Assembly: GCF_002909375.1 (NCBI RefSeq)
Contig: NZ_PPXD01000004.1
Location: forward strand, 41,979-83,546
Length of the DNA: 41,568 nucleotides
Reading direction: 5' to 3'
Origin: Cryobacterium zongtaii
GTDB lineage: Bacteria; Actinomycetota; Actinomycetes; Actinomycetales; Microbacteriaceae
Made by a program: the position numbers and the translations under genes. The notes below the pieces were generated by a model that searched no databases, was not told where the DNA came from, and saw nothing but the letters and a program-made list of their open reading frames with translations. The first letter of the stretch is position 1, and the number at the start of each line of letters is the position of its first letter. Of this stretch, positions 1 to 8,092 are shown in pieces.

Positions 1-1802
1 TCGTCGTCGCATCCGCCCTGCTCGTGGACTACGTGATGACCGTCGTGGTCTCGGTGTCCAGCGGCGTGGACAACATCATCTCGGCGCTGCCCGGGCTGGC
101 ACCACTACGGGTGGAACTGGCCGTGCTTTTTGTCATCGTGCTCGCCGCCGTCAACCTGCGGGGAGTCGCCGAGTCGAGCAAGGCCTTCGCTCTGCCCACC
201 TACCTGTTCATCGGCAGTGTGCTGCTGATGATCGTCGTCGGCCTGGGCCGTGTGGCCCTGGGCGACGCGCCGGTCGCGGAGTCGGCGGGATTCGAGGTGG
301 AGGCCCACAACCTCGCCCAGACGGCGTTCATCCTGCTACTGCTGCGCTCCTTCGCCAGCGGATGTAGCGCCCTGACCGGCGTGGAAGCCATCGCCAACGG
401 CGTACCGGCCTTCAAGCGCCCCAAGATCAAGAACGCCCAGATCACCCTGACCCTGATGGGCGGCATCGCCATTGTGCTGTTCGTGGGGCTCACCGCGCTG
501 GCGCTGTTCTCCAAGGTGCACTACGCGGAGAACCCCTGCGACCTGATCGGCTGGGCGGAGTGCGAGACCCAGCCCCAGCGCAGCCTGATCGCCCAGATCG
601 CTGCGGCCACCTTCGGCAACAACTCGCTGATGTTCTTCATCCTGCAGGGCGCAACGGCCCTGATCCTGCTGCTGGCCGCGAACACGGCCTTCAACGGGTT
701 CCCGCTGCTCGGCAGCGTGCTGGCCCGCGACTCCTACGCGCCCAAGTCGCTGAGCACCCGCGGCGACCGGCTGATCTACTCGAACGGCGTTGTGCTGCTC
801 GCTCTGGCCGCCATCGTGATCATCGTGATCTACCAGGCCAACCTCACGGTGCTGATCCAGCTCTACATCATCGGCGTTTTCGTGTCGTTCACCATCGGCC
901 AGACCGGCATGGTGAAGCACTGGCTGACCCTGTTGAAGACGGATCCGCCCAACCGGGGTTCGATCATCCGGAGCCTCTCGATCAACGGTTTCGGGGCCGC
1001 GCTCACCGGCGTGGTGCTGATCGTCGTCACGATCACCAAGTTCACCCATGGCGCCTGGCTGGTGTTCCTGATGATGCCGATCCTGTTCGTGCTGATGATC
1101 GGCGTGAACCGGTACTACCGCGACGTGGCCAAGGAGATCGAGGTCGACCCGATCACAACGTTCGGTTCGCAGGGCGACCACGCCATCGTGCTCGTGGGCA
1201 AGATGCAGAAGCCCGTGCTCAAGGCCCTCGACTACGCCATCGCGGCCAGGCACGTGAGCCTGGAGGCCGTGCACGTGTCGATCGACGAGGAGGAGACCGA
1301 GGACCTCATCATCGACTGGGCCAAGCAGAACATCCAGGTGCCGTTGAACATCGTGGCGTCGCCGTACCGCGACATCAGCTGGCCGCTGATCTGTTACATC
1401 AAGGACCGCCGCGAGGAGTACGGCTCCGAGGTTGTCACCGTGTACACGCCGATCTACATCGTCGGGCACTGGTGGGAGTCGCTGCTGCACAACCACAAGG
1501 CCCGCCGACTGCGCCAGAAGCTGATGCTCGTGCACGGCGTGACCATAGCGCTGGTGCCGTGGCTGCTGGACTCCTCCGAGCTCATCTACGGGCGCAGGTC
1601 CCGACCGATCCCCGGCCAGGAGCGTCGCGGTGAGCCCGTGCGCTCGCACCCGATCCCGCGCAAGCCCCTCGCTCCGGCGGGCATGGACACGACGAGCGTG
1701 GCAGTGCAGACAGAGGATGTCGGCCCCAAGTCGAGCCCGGCCAGCCCGCCGATGAAGCCGCGGCCCCGGCCGGTCAACCCGAACCGGCGCAAGCGCAAGT
1801 AG
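1..1802 (+). CDS. APC-superfamily permease, KimA/KUP-like (5' end outside window)
   Basis: This is a membrane transporter whose first residues lie upstream of the window. The frame is open from base 3, and a GTG at 24 is internal because the codons before it already read as a membrane segment. Roughly 600 residues are visible: about ten hydrophobic segments over residues 1-370, including the DYVMTVVVSVSSGVDNI helix typical of APC permeases, then a soluble C-terminal part (about residues 385-520) resembling the cytoplasmic domain of KimA-type potassium importers. The tail is rich in Pro, Arg and Lys and ends NRRKRK. Family members import amino acids or, for KimA, potassium; the substrate cannot be decided here. 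Its stop codon lies 7 nt from the stop of the convergent flavoprotein gene. Confidence 0.82.
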   Translation, partial: VVASALLVDYVMTVVVSVSSGVDNIISALPGLAPLRVELAVLFVIVLAAVNLRGVAESSKAFALPTYLFIGSVLLMIVVGLGRVALGDAPVAESAGFEVEAHNLAQTAFILLLLRSFASGCSALTGVEAIANGVPAFKRPKIKNAQITLTLMGGIAIVLFVGLTALALFSKVHYAENPCDLIGWAECETQPQRSLIAQIAAATFGNNSLMFFILQGATALILLLAANTAFNGFPLLGSVLARDSYAPKSLSTRGDRLIYSNGVVLLALAAIVIIVIYQANLTVLIQLYIIGVFVSFTIGQTGMVKHWLTLLKTDPPNRGSIIRSLSINGFGAALTGVVLIVVTITKFTHGAWLVFLMMPILFVLMIGVNRYYRDVAKEIEVDPITTFGSQGDHAIVLVGKMQKPVLKALDYAIAARHVSLEAVHVSIDEEETEDLIIDWAKQNIQVPLNIVASPYRDISWPLICYIKDRREEYGSEVVTVYTPIYIVGHWWESLLHNHKARRLRQKLMLVHGVTIALVPWLLDSSELIYGRRSRPIPGQERRGEPVRSHPIPRKPLAPAGMDTTSVAVQTEDVGPKSSPASPPMKPRPRPVNPNRRKRK

Positions 1803-1809
1803 GCACGCG

Positions 1810-2895
1810 TCAGAGCAGGGCGAAGACCTGCCGAGCAATGGTCCGGCCGGCCCGTCGGGCGCCGATGGTGCTGGCCTGTGGCCCGTAGCCGGCCAGGAAG
1901 ATCCGCGGGTCCGTCCAGGAGGAGCCGGCGCCGACCACGAGCCCGCCCGCCTGGTCTCGCAGCTTGAGCGGTGCCAGGTGGCGCAGCTCCGGCCGGAACC
2001 CGGTGGCCCAGATGATCGCGTCCGCTTCGGTGACGGAGCCGTCCGCCCACCGCACCCCGGTCGGCTCCAGACCGACGAACATCGGCCGCGCCACCAGGGT
2101 GCCCCTATCGATACCGCCCTGGATGCGTCGGCTGACCGGCACGCCGGTGCCGCTGACGATGCTCGGCAGCGCGCGGCCATTGCGGGCGGCGTCGTCCTGC
2201 ATGGCCACCGCGGCCGATGCCCCCTCGAGATCAAGATGCTCGGTGTGCACCCAATCGATCGGGCGACGCGAGGCCCAGGTCAGGCTCGCCGCGACACCCT
2301 CCAGCTCGAGCATGAAGCCGATCGCGGAGGTGCCGCCACCGACCACAACGACCCGCTGACCGGCGAATTCGGCGGCATCCCTGAAGCCCGTGGTGTGCAG
2401 CTGGCGGCCGGCGAACCGCCCGGCGCCCGGGTAGTGCGGCACAAACGGTGCGCCCCAGGTGCCGGTGGCATTGACCAGCAAGCCGGCGAGGGTCTCCCGC
2501 TCGCCGTAGACCGGGGATGTTGTGCGCACGACGAGGTCGGCTCGTCGGTTGAACACCGACTGAACTGAGACCGGGCGCACGACGTTGAGTTCAAAATGCT
2601 CCTCGAAACGTCGGTAGTACTCGCTCACCACGTCCCGCGCGGGCCGGGAACGGTCGGCGGTCTCGAAGCTCAGGCCGAGCTCGTTCAGGCCGGGGAGGTC
2701 GTTGACCCTGTGAGCAGCGCCGAGGCGCAGAGACTCCCAGCGGTATTGCCAGGCGCCACCGGCATCCGCACCGCGGTCGAAGATCACGAAATCACGCCCC
2801 GCCGTGAGCCCGAACCGCTTGAGGTGGTACGCCACGGAGAGTCCGGCCTGGCCGGAACCGATGATCACCACCGGCACAGCCGTGGCGTTCACCAT
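1810..2895 (-). CDS. FAD/NAD(P)-dependent oxidoreductase, flavin monooxygenase-like (CzcO type)
   Basis: A 361-residue flavoprotein with two dinucleotide-binding folds. GSGQAGLS at residues 13-20 binds FAD, and VVGGGTSAIG near 184-193 should bind NADPH. The stretch FAGRQLHTTGF (161-171) resembles the flavin-monooxygenase fingerprint, and an ATGFRPEL motif lies near the C-terminus, as in class B monooxygenases and CzcO-like proteins. The family oxidises small organic substrates; no neighbour suggests which. The ATG start is preceded by a purine-rich AAGAGGA ribosome site. The gene is convergent with the permease and divergent from DUF3073, with about 150 nt of shared upstream DNA. It is somewhat shorter than typical Baeyer-Villiger enzymes, so a simple NAD(P)/FAD oxidoreductase is equally likely. 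Confidence 0.85.
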   Translation of the reverse strand: MVNATAVPVVIIGSGQAGLSVAYHLKRFGLTAGRDFVIFDRGADAGGAWQYRWESLRLGAAHRVNDLPGLNELGLSFETADRSRPARDVVSEYYRRFEEHFELNVVRPVSVQSVFNRRADLVVRTTSPVYGERETLAGLLVNATGTWGAPFVPHYPGAGRFAGRQLHTTGFRDAAEFAGQRVVVVGGGTSAIGFMLELEGVAASLTWASRRPIDWVHTEHLDLEGASAAVAMQDDAARNGRALPSIVSGTGVPVSRRIQGGIDRGTLVARPMFVGLEPTGVRWADGSVTEADAIIWATGFRPELRHLAPLKLRDQAGGLVVGAGSSWTDPRIFLAGYGPQASTIGARRAGRTIARQVFALL

Positions 2896-2998
2896 GCGTC
2901 CTCTTCCCTGGGGTTCTGACCGCGGAACCGCGGCATCGGGGCGAGAGGCCCACCATGCTAAACTAGCGGCTAGATTTCACTATTCCGTTCGGCAACTC

Positions 2999-3022
2999 CC
3001 GGGTGACTCATCACTCACCCGG
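2999..3022 (+). promoter_or_regulatory. Hairpin in the leader of the DUF3073 gene
   Basis: CCGGGTGA (2999-3006) and TCACCCGG (3015-3022) are perfect 8-bp arms around an 8-nt loop, 24 nt before the DUF3073 start codon. A possible -10 box, TAAACT, lies at about 2960-2965, which would put the hairpin in a leader of about 75 nt. Its role is unknown; it could stabilise the mRNA or be a protein site. Confidence 0.45.
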
Positions 3023-3046
3023 CCTGGCATCGTTAGGGGGTCACGC

Positions 3047-3286
3047 ATGGGGCGCGGCCGTCAAAAAGCAAAGCACACCAAGGTTGCCCGCGAGCTGAAG
3101 TACTTCAGCCCGGACACCAACTACAACGCGCTCGAACGCGAGCTCACCGGGCATCCGGTGACCGACCCGCGGCTCGACGAGGACCTGGCCAAGTGGCCGG
3201 AGTACGAAGCGAACAAGACGACGTCGGACGAGTCGGACGACTATGTCGACCACTACGACACCGAAGACGAGAAGAAGCGCGCCTAG
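3047..3286 (+). CDS. DUF3073 family protein
   Basis: A 79-residue, highly charged protein starting MGRGRQKAKHTKVARELKY. The basic N-terminus (residues 1-18) followed by an acidic, Asp/Glu-rich C-terminus (59-79) matches the actinobacterial DUF3073 family, which has no assigned function. The start chosen is the ATG at 3047, because the family begins at MGRGRQK; an upstream in-frame extension would translate the leader hairpin. In Mycobacterium the homologue (Rv0810c) also sits beside purM and purF, so the linkage to purine genes is conserved. A strong hairpin follows the stop codon. Confidence 0.9.
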   Translation: MGRGRQKAKHTKVARELKYFSPDTNYNALERELTGHPVTDPRLDEDLAKWPEYEANKTTSDESDDYVDHYDTEDEKKRA

Positions 3287-3300
3287 CCCGTTTCTCGATC

Positions 3301-3326
3301 AGCCGCGCACGTTCTCGTGCGCGGCT
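3301..3326. terminator. Hairpin between convergent DUF3073 and purM
   Basis: AGCCGCGCACG (3301-3311), loop TTCT, CGTGCGCGGCT (3316-3326): perfect 11-bp arms 14 nt after the DUF3073 stop codon. There is no T-run on the plus side, as is common in high-GC actinobacteria. The site lies between two convergent genes, so it may act for DUF3073 or in both directions. Confidence 0.7.
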
Positions 3327-3441
3327 GTCGTGTTGGCGCGCCCGTCGACCGCTTCCCGGGCAACTCTCAGCGTCGGTTCCGCCCCCAGGCAGTTGCCTCG
3401 GGGCGGTCCGTTGTCGCGCCCGGTGGCCGGGTGAGACGGGG

Positions 3442-4545
3442 TCAGGCGGCGTAGCCGCCGACCAGGCGAACGGCCCCGCCGTTGACGCCCTTGGCTCCCT
3501 GCTCGAAACCGGTGAGGTCGTGCGGCGCCATCGAGACTCGGCCGGCGACCCAGGACGGGATGCCTTCGTTTTGCAGGCGGGCGATCACGGATGACGCGGC
3601 GTGTGCCGCGACGACGGCGAACATGCCCACGCCAAGGTTCCAGGTGCCTTCTGCGCTCTCCAGCGTGGAGCCGGCCATGTCGCCGAGCACCCTGAAGACC
3701 GCAGGAGGTGACCAGGTGGACCTGTCGACCTCGACCCAGCTGCCCACTGGCAGCACCCGGGCCAGGTTGGCGGCGATGCCGCCACCGGTGACGTGGCTGA
3801 GCGAGTGCACAACGCCGGCCAGTTCGGGGTCGGAAAGCACGCTGAGCAGCGGACCGGTGTAGAGCCGGGTGGGCTCGAGCAGCGCCTCACCGACGACCCC
3901 GCCGAGCTCGGCGGAGGTGTCGGTGTAGCCGATGCCGCGCTGGGCGAGGATATGCCGCACCAGGGAGAAACCGTTGGAGTGCAGACCGGAGGAGGCCATC
4001 GCGATGACGACGTCGCCCGACTGCACGCGCTCGGCGCCGAGAACCTGGTCGGCCTCGACGACACCCGTCGCGGCTCCCGCCACGTCGTAGTCGTCGGGTC
4101 CGAGCAGGCCCGGGTGTTCGGCGGTCTCCCCGCCGACGAGGGCGGTGCCGGTGGAGGCGCAGGCCTTGGCGATGCCCTCGACGATGGACGCGATGCGCTC
4201 GGGGACGACCTTGCCGCAGGCGATGTAGTCGGTCATGAACAGGGGGCGTGCGCCGACGACGATGATGTCGTCGACGACCATGCCCACCAGGTCCTGGCCG
4301 ATGGTGTCGTGCTTGTCGAGCGCCTGGGCGATGGCGACCTTGGTGCCGACGCCATCCGTCGAGGTGGCCAGCAGCGGGCGTGTGAAGCCGGTGAGGAACG
4401 AGACGTCGTAGAGACCGGCGAAACCGCCGAAGCCGCCGAGCACCTCTGGACCGTGGGTGGCCGAGACGGCGGTTTTCATCAGGGACACCGCGAGGTCACC
4501 CGCATGGGTGTCGACTCCGGCGGCGGCGTAGCTTGCGTTGCTCAT
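3442..4545 (-). CDS. purM: Phosphoribosylformylglycinamidine cyclo-ligase (AIR synthetase)
   Basis: PurM closes formylglycinamidine ribonucleotide to aminoimidazole ribonucleotide (AIR) using ATP, the fifth step of purine synthesis, in the cytosol. The 367-residue product is of normal length. It shows the phosphate-binding TSTDGVGTKV segment at 61-70, VVDDIIVVGARPLFMTDY, GGETAEHPG, and MASSGLHSNGFSLVR, all typical of the family. The ATG start overlaps the purF stop by 4 nt (ATGA), so the two are translationally coupled in the order purF-purM. It converges on DUF3073. Confidence 0.97.
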   Translation of the reverse strand: MSNASYAAAGVDTHAGDLAVSLMKTAVSATHGPEVLGGFGGFAGLYDVSFLTGFTRPLLATSTDGVGTKVAIAQALDKHDTIGQDLVGMVVDDIIVVGARPLFMTDYIACGKVVPERIASIVEGIAKACASTGTALVGGETAEHPGLLGPDDYDVAGAATGVVEADQVLGAERVQSGDVVIAMASSGLHSNGFSLVRHILAQRGIGYTDTSAELGGVVGEALLEPTRLYTGPLLSVLSDPELAGVVHSLSHVTGGGIAANLARVLPVGSWVEVDRSTWSPPAVFRVLGDMAGSTLESAEGTWNLGVGMFAVVAAHAASSVIARLQNEGIPSWVAGRVSMAPHDLTGFEQGAKGVNGGAVRLVGGYAA

Positions 4546-6134
4546 TCTGGTCTTCCGGGATCGCCGAACGGGACCTGACCGTGTTCGATGAGCACGGTGG
4601 CTCGCTCCGGGTCAGGGGTGAGCACGCTCTCGAACTCGGCGTCGGGACCTGGATCGCATCCGTCGGAGGTGGAGAAGTCGCGCTCGAGGAGGTTCTTGCC
4701 CAGGTGCTGGGTCTCGGGCAGCTTGATCGGGTACACGCCGGTGAAGCAGGCTGTGCACAGGCTCTCTCGCGGCTGCTCGGTGGCGGCGATCATGCCGTCC
4801 TCCGAGAGGTAGCCGAGCGAGTCGGCGCCGATGGCCTGCCGCACCTCATCGACACCGAGGCCGGTGGCGATGAGTTCCGCACGCGAGGCGAAGTCGATGC
4901 CGTAGAAGCACGGCCAGGTGATCGGCGGGCTGGAGATGCGCACGTGCACCTCGGCGGCGCCGGCCTCGCGGAGCATGCTGACCAGGGCGCGCTGGGTGTT
5001 GCCGCGAACGATGGAGTCGTCGACGACGATCAACCGCTTGCCCTTGATCACGGCCTTGAGCGGGTTGAGCTTGAGCTTGATGCCGCGCTGGCGGATGGTT
5101 TCCGACGGCTGGATGAAGGTGCGCCCCACGTAGGTGTTCTTGACCAGCCCCTGGCCGAACGGTATGCCGGATGCCTGGGCGTAGCCGATTGCCGCGGGGG
5201 TGCCGGACTCGGGGGTGGGGATGACGAGGTCGGCTTCGACGGGATACTCGGCGGCGAGCTGGCGGCCCATCTCGACGCGGGCTTCGTGCACGCCGCGGCC
5301 GGCGATGGTGGTGTCGGGCCGGGCGAGGTAGACGTACTCGAACACGCATCCGGCGCGCTTGACCTCGGCAAATCGCTGGCTGCGCAGGCCGTCCTCGTCG
5401 ATGGTGATCAGCTCACCGGGTTCGACCTCCCGCACGAAGCTGGCGCCGACGATGTCGAGGGCGGCCGTTTCGGAGGCGACGACCCAGCCGCGCTCGAGCC
5501 GGCCGAGCACCAGCGGGCGCACGCCCTGCGGGTCGCGGGCGGCGTAGAGGGTGGTTTCGTCCATGAAGACCAGGCAGAAGGCGCCGCGCAGGCGCGGGAG
5601 CACCTCCATGGCGGTGGTTTCGAGGGTGTGGTCGAGGTCGCCGGTGAGCAGGGCGGTGATCACCGCCGTGTCGGTGGTGTTGCCGCGGGCCAGTTCGCCG
5701 TCGACCTTGGGGTAGCGCTCGCGCACCAGCTCGAGCAGCTCGGCGGTGTTGGTGAGGTTGCCGTTGTGGCCGAGCGCGACGGTGCCGGCTGCGGTGCGGC
5801 CGAGGGTTGGCTGGGCGTTCTGCCAGCTCGACGACCCGGTGGTGGAGTAGCGGGTGTGCCCCACCGCGAGGTGGCCGAGCAGGGTGCTGAGCGAGGCCTC
5901 GTTGAAGACCTGGGAGACCAGGCCCATGTCCTTGTAGATGAGGATCTTCGAGCCGTCGCTGGTCGCGATACCCGCCGATTCCTGGCCGCGGTGCTGCAGG
6001 GCGTACAGGCCGAAGTAGCTGAGCTTGGCTACTTCTTCGCCCGGAGCCCAGACACCGAAGACTCCACAGGCATCCTGCGGACCCTTCTCGCCAGGAAGAA
6101 GATCATGATTCAGTCGTCCGTCGCCACCGGGCAA
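4542..6134 (-). CDS. purF: Amidophosphoribosyltransferase
   Basis: PurF makes phosphoribosylamine from PRPP and glutamine, the committed step of purine synthesis. The 530-residue protein has a short propeptide ending before Cys23 (DACGVFG), the nucleophile of the N-terminal glutaminase domain, and the PRPP loop IVVDDSIVRGNT at about 369-380. No ATG or GTG exists between the upstream stop codon at 6147-6149 and Cys23. The only plausible start is the TTG at 6134, which has AAAGGGG seven bases upstream. The gene lies 15 nt after the stop of the small membrane protein gene and overlaps purM by 4 nt, suggesting one transcript of three genes. Confidence 0.97.
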   Translation of the reverse strand: MPGGDGRLNHDLLPGEKGPQDACGVFGVWAPGEEVAKLSYFGLYALQHRGQESAGIATSDGSKILIYKDMGLVSQVFNEASLSTLLGHLAVGHTRYSTTGSSSWQNAQPTLGRTAAGTVALGHNGNLTNTAELLELVRERYPKVDGELARGNTTDTAVITALLTGDLDHTLETTAMEVLPRLRGAFCLVFMDETTLYAARDPQGVRPLVLGRLERGWVVASETAALDIVGASFVREVEPGELITIDEDGLRSQRFAEVKRAGCVFEYVYLARPDTTIAGRGVHEARVEMGRQLAAEYPVEADLVIPTPESGTPAAIGYAQASGIPFGQGLVKNTYVGRTFIQPSETIRQRGIKLKLNPLKAVIKGKRLIVVDDSIVRGNTQRALVSMLREAGAAEVHVRISSPPITWPCFYGIDFASRAELIATGLGVDEVRQAIGADSLGYLSEDGMIAATEQPRESLCTACFTGVYPIKLPETQHLGKNLLERDFSTSDGCDPGPDAEFESVLTPDPERATVLIEHGQVPFGDPGRPE

Positions 6135-6149
6135 GCCGCAGCCCCTTTA

Positions 6150-6611
6150 CTAGGAATTCTCGTTGGAAGGTTGGGGGTCGGATCCAGGATCCGCATTCTC
6201 GAAGGCGCGTGTTGAGTTCGCGTCAAGTCTATCGACGACGACCGTGGTTGAGGAGCGACCCACGATTCGATCGAGCACCATGGCGACGAGGCAGCTGACC
6301 GCGACACCGATCGCGACGCCGCCCAGCAGCAGGAATCCGAAGACCTGGGCCGGATCGAAGTCGGCGTTCCGCGGATAGATCACGGTGAGCAGCAGGGCCA
6401 GGAGGGCGCCGACGACGGCACCGACGATCATGAAGCTGGTGTACCTGGGCGACCGACGAACAACGAGAGTGTCCTCCGACACGACGGTCTCGGTGGGTTC
6501 GACGGGTACCGGGGTTCCGGCGACGACGGCAGGGCCGGGCCGGATCGCGGCTGGCTGGACGCTGCCGGGCTGTCGCGTCTCGGCGTCGTCGTGCTGATCT
6601 GCGGAGCTCAC
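6150..6611 (-). CDS. Small two-helix membrane protein of unknown function, upstream of purF
   Basis: A 153-residue protein that I do not recognise by name. Residues 1-55 are polar and Pro/Thr/Val-rich. Two hydrophobic segments follow, about 58-80 (FMIVGAVVGALLALLLTVI) and 90-113 (VFGFLLLGGVAIGVAVSCLVA), then a polar tail rich in Asn and Asp. It starts at GTG and ends 15 nt before the purF TTG, so it is probably the first gene of the purF-purM transcript. Its start is 39 nt from the divergent ribokinase gene, so the two promoters must lie in a very short region. Similar short membrane proteins occur beside purF in related genomes as far as I recall, but no role can be inferred. Confidence 0.75.
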   Translation of the reverse strand: MSSADQHDDAETRQPGSVQPAAIRPGPAVVAGTPVPVEPTETVVSEDTLVVRRSPRYTSFMIVGAVVGALLALLLTVIYPRNADFDPAQVFGFLLLGGVAIGVAVSCLVAMVLDRIVGRSSTTVVVDRLDANSTRAFENADPGSDPQPSNENS

Positions 6612-6650
6612 GCTTCTATTGTCGCACGCGGCATCCGTCAGACTGGGCCG

Positions 6651-7598
6651 GTGAACGATTTCAGCAGGACCAACCGGATCGCCGTGCTCGGCAGCGCCAA
6701 CATGGACCTCGTGGTGCGCCAGCCCCGCCTACCGAAGCCCGGCGAGACGATGTTCGGCACCGGCTTCAGCACCGTGCCCGGCGGCAAGGGCCTGAACCAG
6801 GCCGTGGCCGCGGCCCGGCAGGGCGGCGACATCGATTTCATCGGCGCCATCGGCGCGGACGGCTACGGCCGCGAGCTGCGGGACCTCGTGGCCGGCGAGG
6901 GCATCGGTGCGGTCGGCCTGGCCGAGGTATCGGCGCCGACGGGCACCGCGCACATCTCCGTCGTGGACTCCGGCGAGAACTCGATCGTCGTGGTGTCCGG
7001 CGCCAACGCCACGGTGACCGCGCTGACCGCGGAGCAGGAATCGACGATTCAGCGGGCCTCGTTCCTGGTGATGCAGTGCGAACTTCCGGTGGCGGCGCTG
7101 GCGGCGGCCATCACGATCGCCCGGGCGAACGGCGTCTTCACAGTGCTCACCCCCGCGCCCGTCGTTGAGTTGCCCGCGGGTTTCCTGGCGTCGGTGGACC
7201 TGGTCGTGCCCAACCAGATCGAGGCCGCCGAACTCACCGGTGAGAGCGATCCGGCCCGCGCCGCCGAGGTGCTCAGTAACGCCCGCACCTGGGCGATCGT
7301 GACCCTCGGCGCCGAGGGATGCATCCTCGCCTACGACGGCACGGTGTTGGGGCTGGCACCCGCCCGACCGGTCACGGCCGTGGACACGACCGCCGCGGGC
7401 GACACCTTCGTGGGCGCGCTGGTGGCGCGACTGGCTGCGGTGCAGTCGCCCGGCGCCGTGTCCGCCGCCGGCATCACCGAGGAGCGGATGATCGACGCCG
7501 TGCGCTGGGCCACCGTGGCGTCGTCGATCTCGGTGACCAGACACGGCGCCACCAGCTCGATGCCGTCGCTGGCCGAGGTCAGCGCCGTCCTGGCCTGA
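6651..7598 (+). CDS. rbsK: Ribokinase / PfkB-family sugar kinase
   Basis: A 315-residue PfkB-family kinase that phosphorylates a sugar, most likely ribose to ribose 5-phosphate, the precursor of PRPP used by the adjacent purine genes. PfkB signature 1 is PGGKGLNQAVAAA (43-55), and signature 2 is DTTAAGDTFVGAL (about 245-257), with the catalytic Asp at about 251. GSANMDLV near the N-terminus is the usual sugar-binding strand. The start is taken as GTG 6651, because the family begins a few residues before this strand; a -10-like CAGACT six bases upstream suggests a leaderless mRNA. Specificity for ribose rather than another pentose or nucleoside is not proven. Confidence 0.88.
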   Translation: MNDFSRTNRIAVLGSANMDLVVRQPRLPKPGETMFGTGFSTVPGGKGLNQAVAAARQGGDIDFIGAIGADGYGRELRDLVAGEGIGAVGLAEVSAPTGTAHISVVDSGENSIVVVSGANATVTALTAEQESTIQRASFLVMQCELPVAALAAAITIARANGVFTVLTPAPVVELPAGFLASVDLVVPNQIEAAELTGESDPARAAEVLSNARTWAIVTLGAEGCILAYDGTVLGLAPARPVTAVDTTAAGDTFVGALVARLAAVQSPGAVSAAGITEERMIDAVRWATVASSISVTRHGATSSMPSLAEVSAVLA

Positions 7599-7643
7599 GC
7601 CGCGCACCGCAACTGTTGCCGATCCGGGGCACGGGGTGCGGCT
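7598..7643. terminator. Possible bidirectional hairpin between rbsK and the SCP-like gene
   Basis: AGCCGCGCACC (7598-7608) pairs with GGTGCGGCT (7635-7643) if two bases bulge out. It spans the gap between two convergent stop codons. The pairing is imperfect and there is no T-run. Confidence 0.35.
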
Positions 7644-8004
7644 AGGGGTACAGCGGCAGCTCCGCGCTGAGGTCGGCGCGCTGCCCGGAGGCGTGGATGC
7701 GGCCGGAGGCGAGACCGTCGCTCCAGGCCAGGGTGCCGGTGGCCAGGCCGAGCCAGGTGGCGACATCCGTTTCGACGACGTTGGGCGGGGTGCCGCGGGT
7801 GTGCCGGGGGCCGGCGATGCACTGGGTGGCGCCGAACGGGGGAACCCTCACCTCGACGGTGTTGCCCTCGGCCTGCTCGGCGAGGAGTTGCAGGGTGTAC
7901 CGCACGGCGAGCGCTCGGGTGTCGCGGGTCGCGCCCGCTTCGTCGGCCAGGTACGCCTTCACGGCGGTTCTGCCCAACCCGTCATCGATCCTCGCGCGTG
8001 CCAT
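7642..8004 (-). CDS. Sterol-carrier-family (SCP-like) protein
   Basis: A 120-residue protein with the actinobacterial pattern VRYTLQLLAEQAEGNTVEVR, PPFGATQCIAGPRHTRGTPP, NVVETD, and a C-terminal GxxxASGxRADLS segment. It is annotated as a sterol carrier family protein in other genomes. The homologue in Mycobacterium (Rv0807) sits directly beside purF, and here it lies between the purF and purD blocks, so the association with purine genes is conserved although its role is unknown. The start is the ATG at 8004 (MARARIDDG), with GGGAG just upstream; a longer in-frame extension to 8238 covers the purD promoter and is rejected. It is divergent from purD. Confidence 0.87.
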   Translation of the reverse strand: MARARIDDGLGRTAVKAYLADEAGATRDTRALAVRYTLQLLAEQAEGNTVEVRVPPFGATQCIAGPRHTRGTPPNVVETDVATWLGLATGTLAWSDGLASGRIHASGQRADLSAELPLYP

Positions 8005-8080
8005 GCTCCCAGTCTGCCGCCTCCTGACGGTTCTGTGACGCCCCGCAGGCGCTCGGGTGCGCACGACCGTGTTCGCCGGG

Positions 8081-8086
8081 TAGCCT
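8081..8086 (+). promoter_or_regulatory. -10 box of a probable leaderless purD promoter
   Basis: TAGCCT ends 6 nt before the GTG start of purD. That spacing places the transcript start on the start codon itself, and there is no Shine-Dalgarno sequence. A convincing -35 is not visible. Confidence 0.55.
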
Positions 8087-8092
8087 GATCCG

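Noticed and set aside
1800..1812. A terminator between the permease and the flavoprotein gene
   Set aside because: Only 7 nt separate the two stop codons and no inverted repeat is visible there.
336..2234. A 632-codon open frame on the minus strand over the permease gene
   Set aside because: It is a GC-rich shadow frame: the plus-strand permease and the minus-strand flavoprotein both have clear family motifs, and this frame has low-complexity Arg/Ala/Gly/His composition.
4533..6215. A 560-codon plus-strand frame across purF
   Set aside because: It is antisense to purF, with Gly/Asp/Val/Glu-rich repetitive composition and no motif, the usual mirror of a strongly biased high-GC gene.
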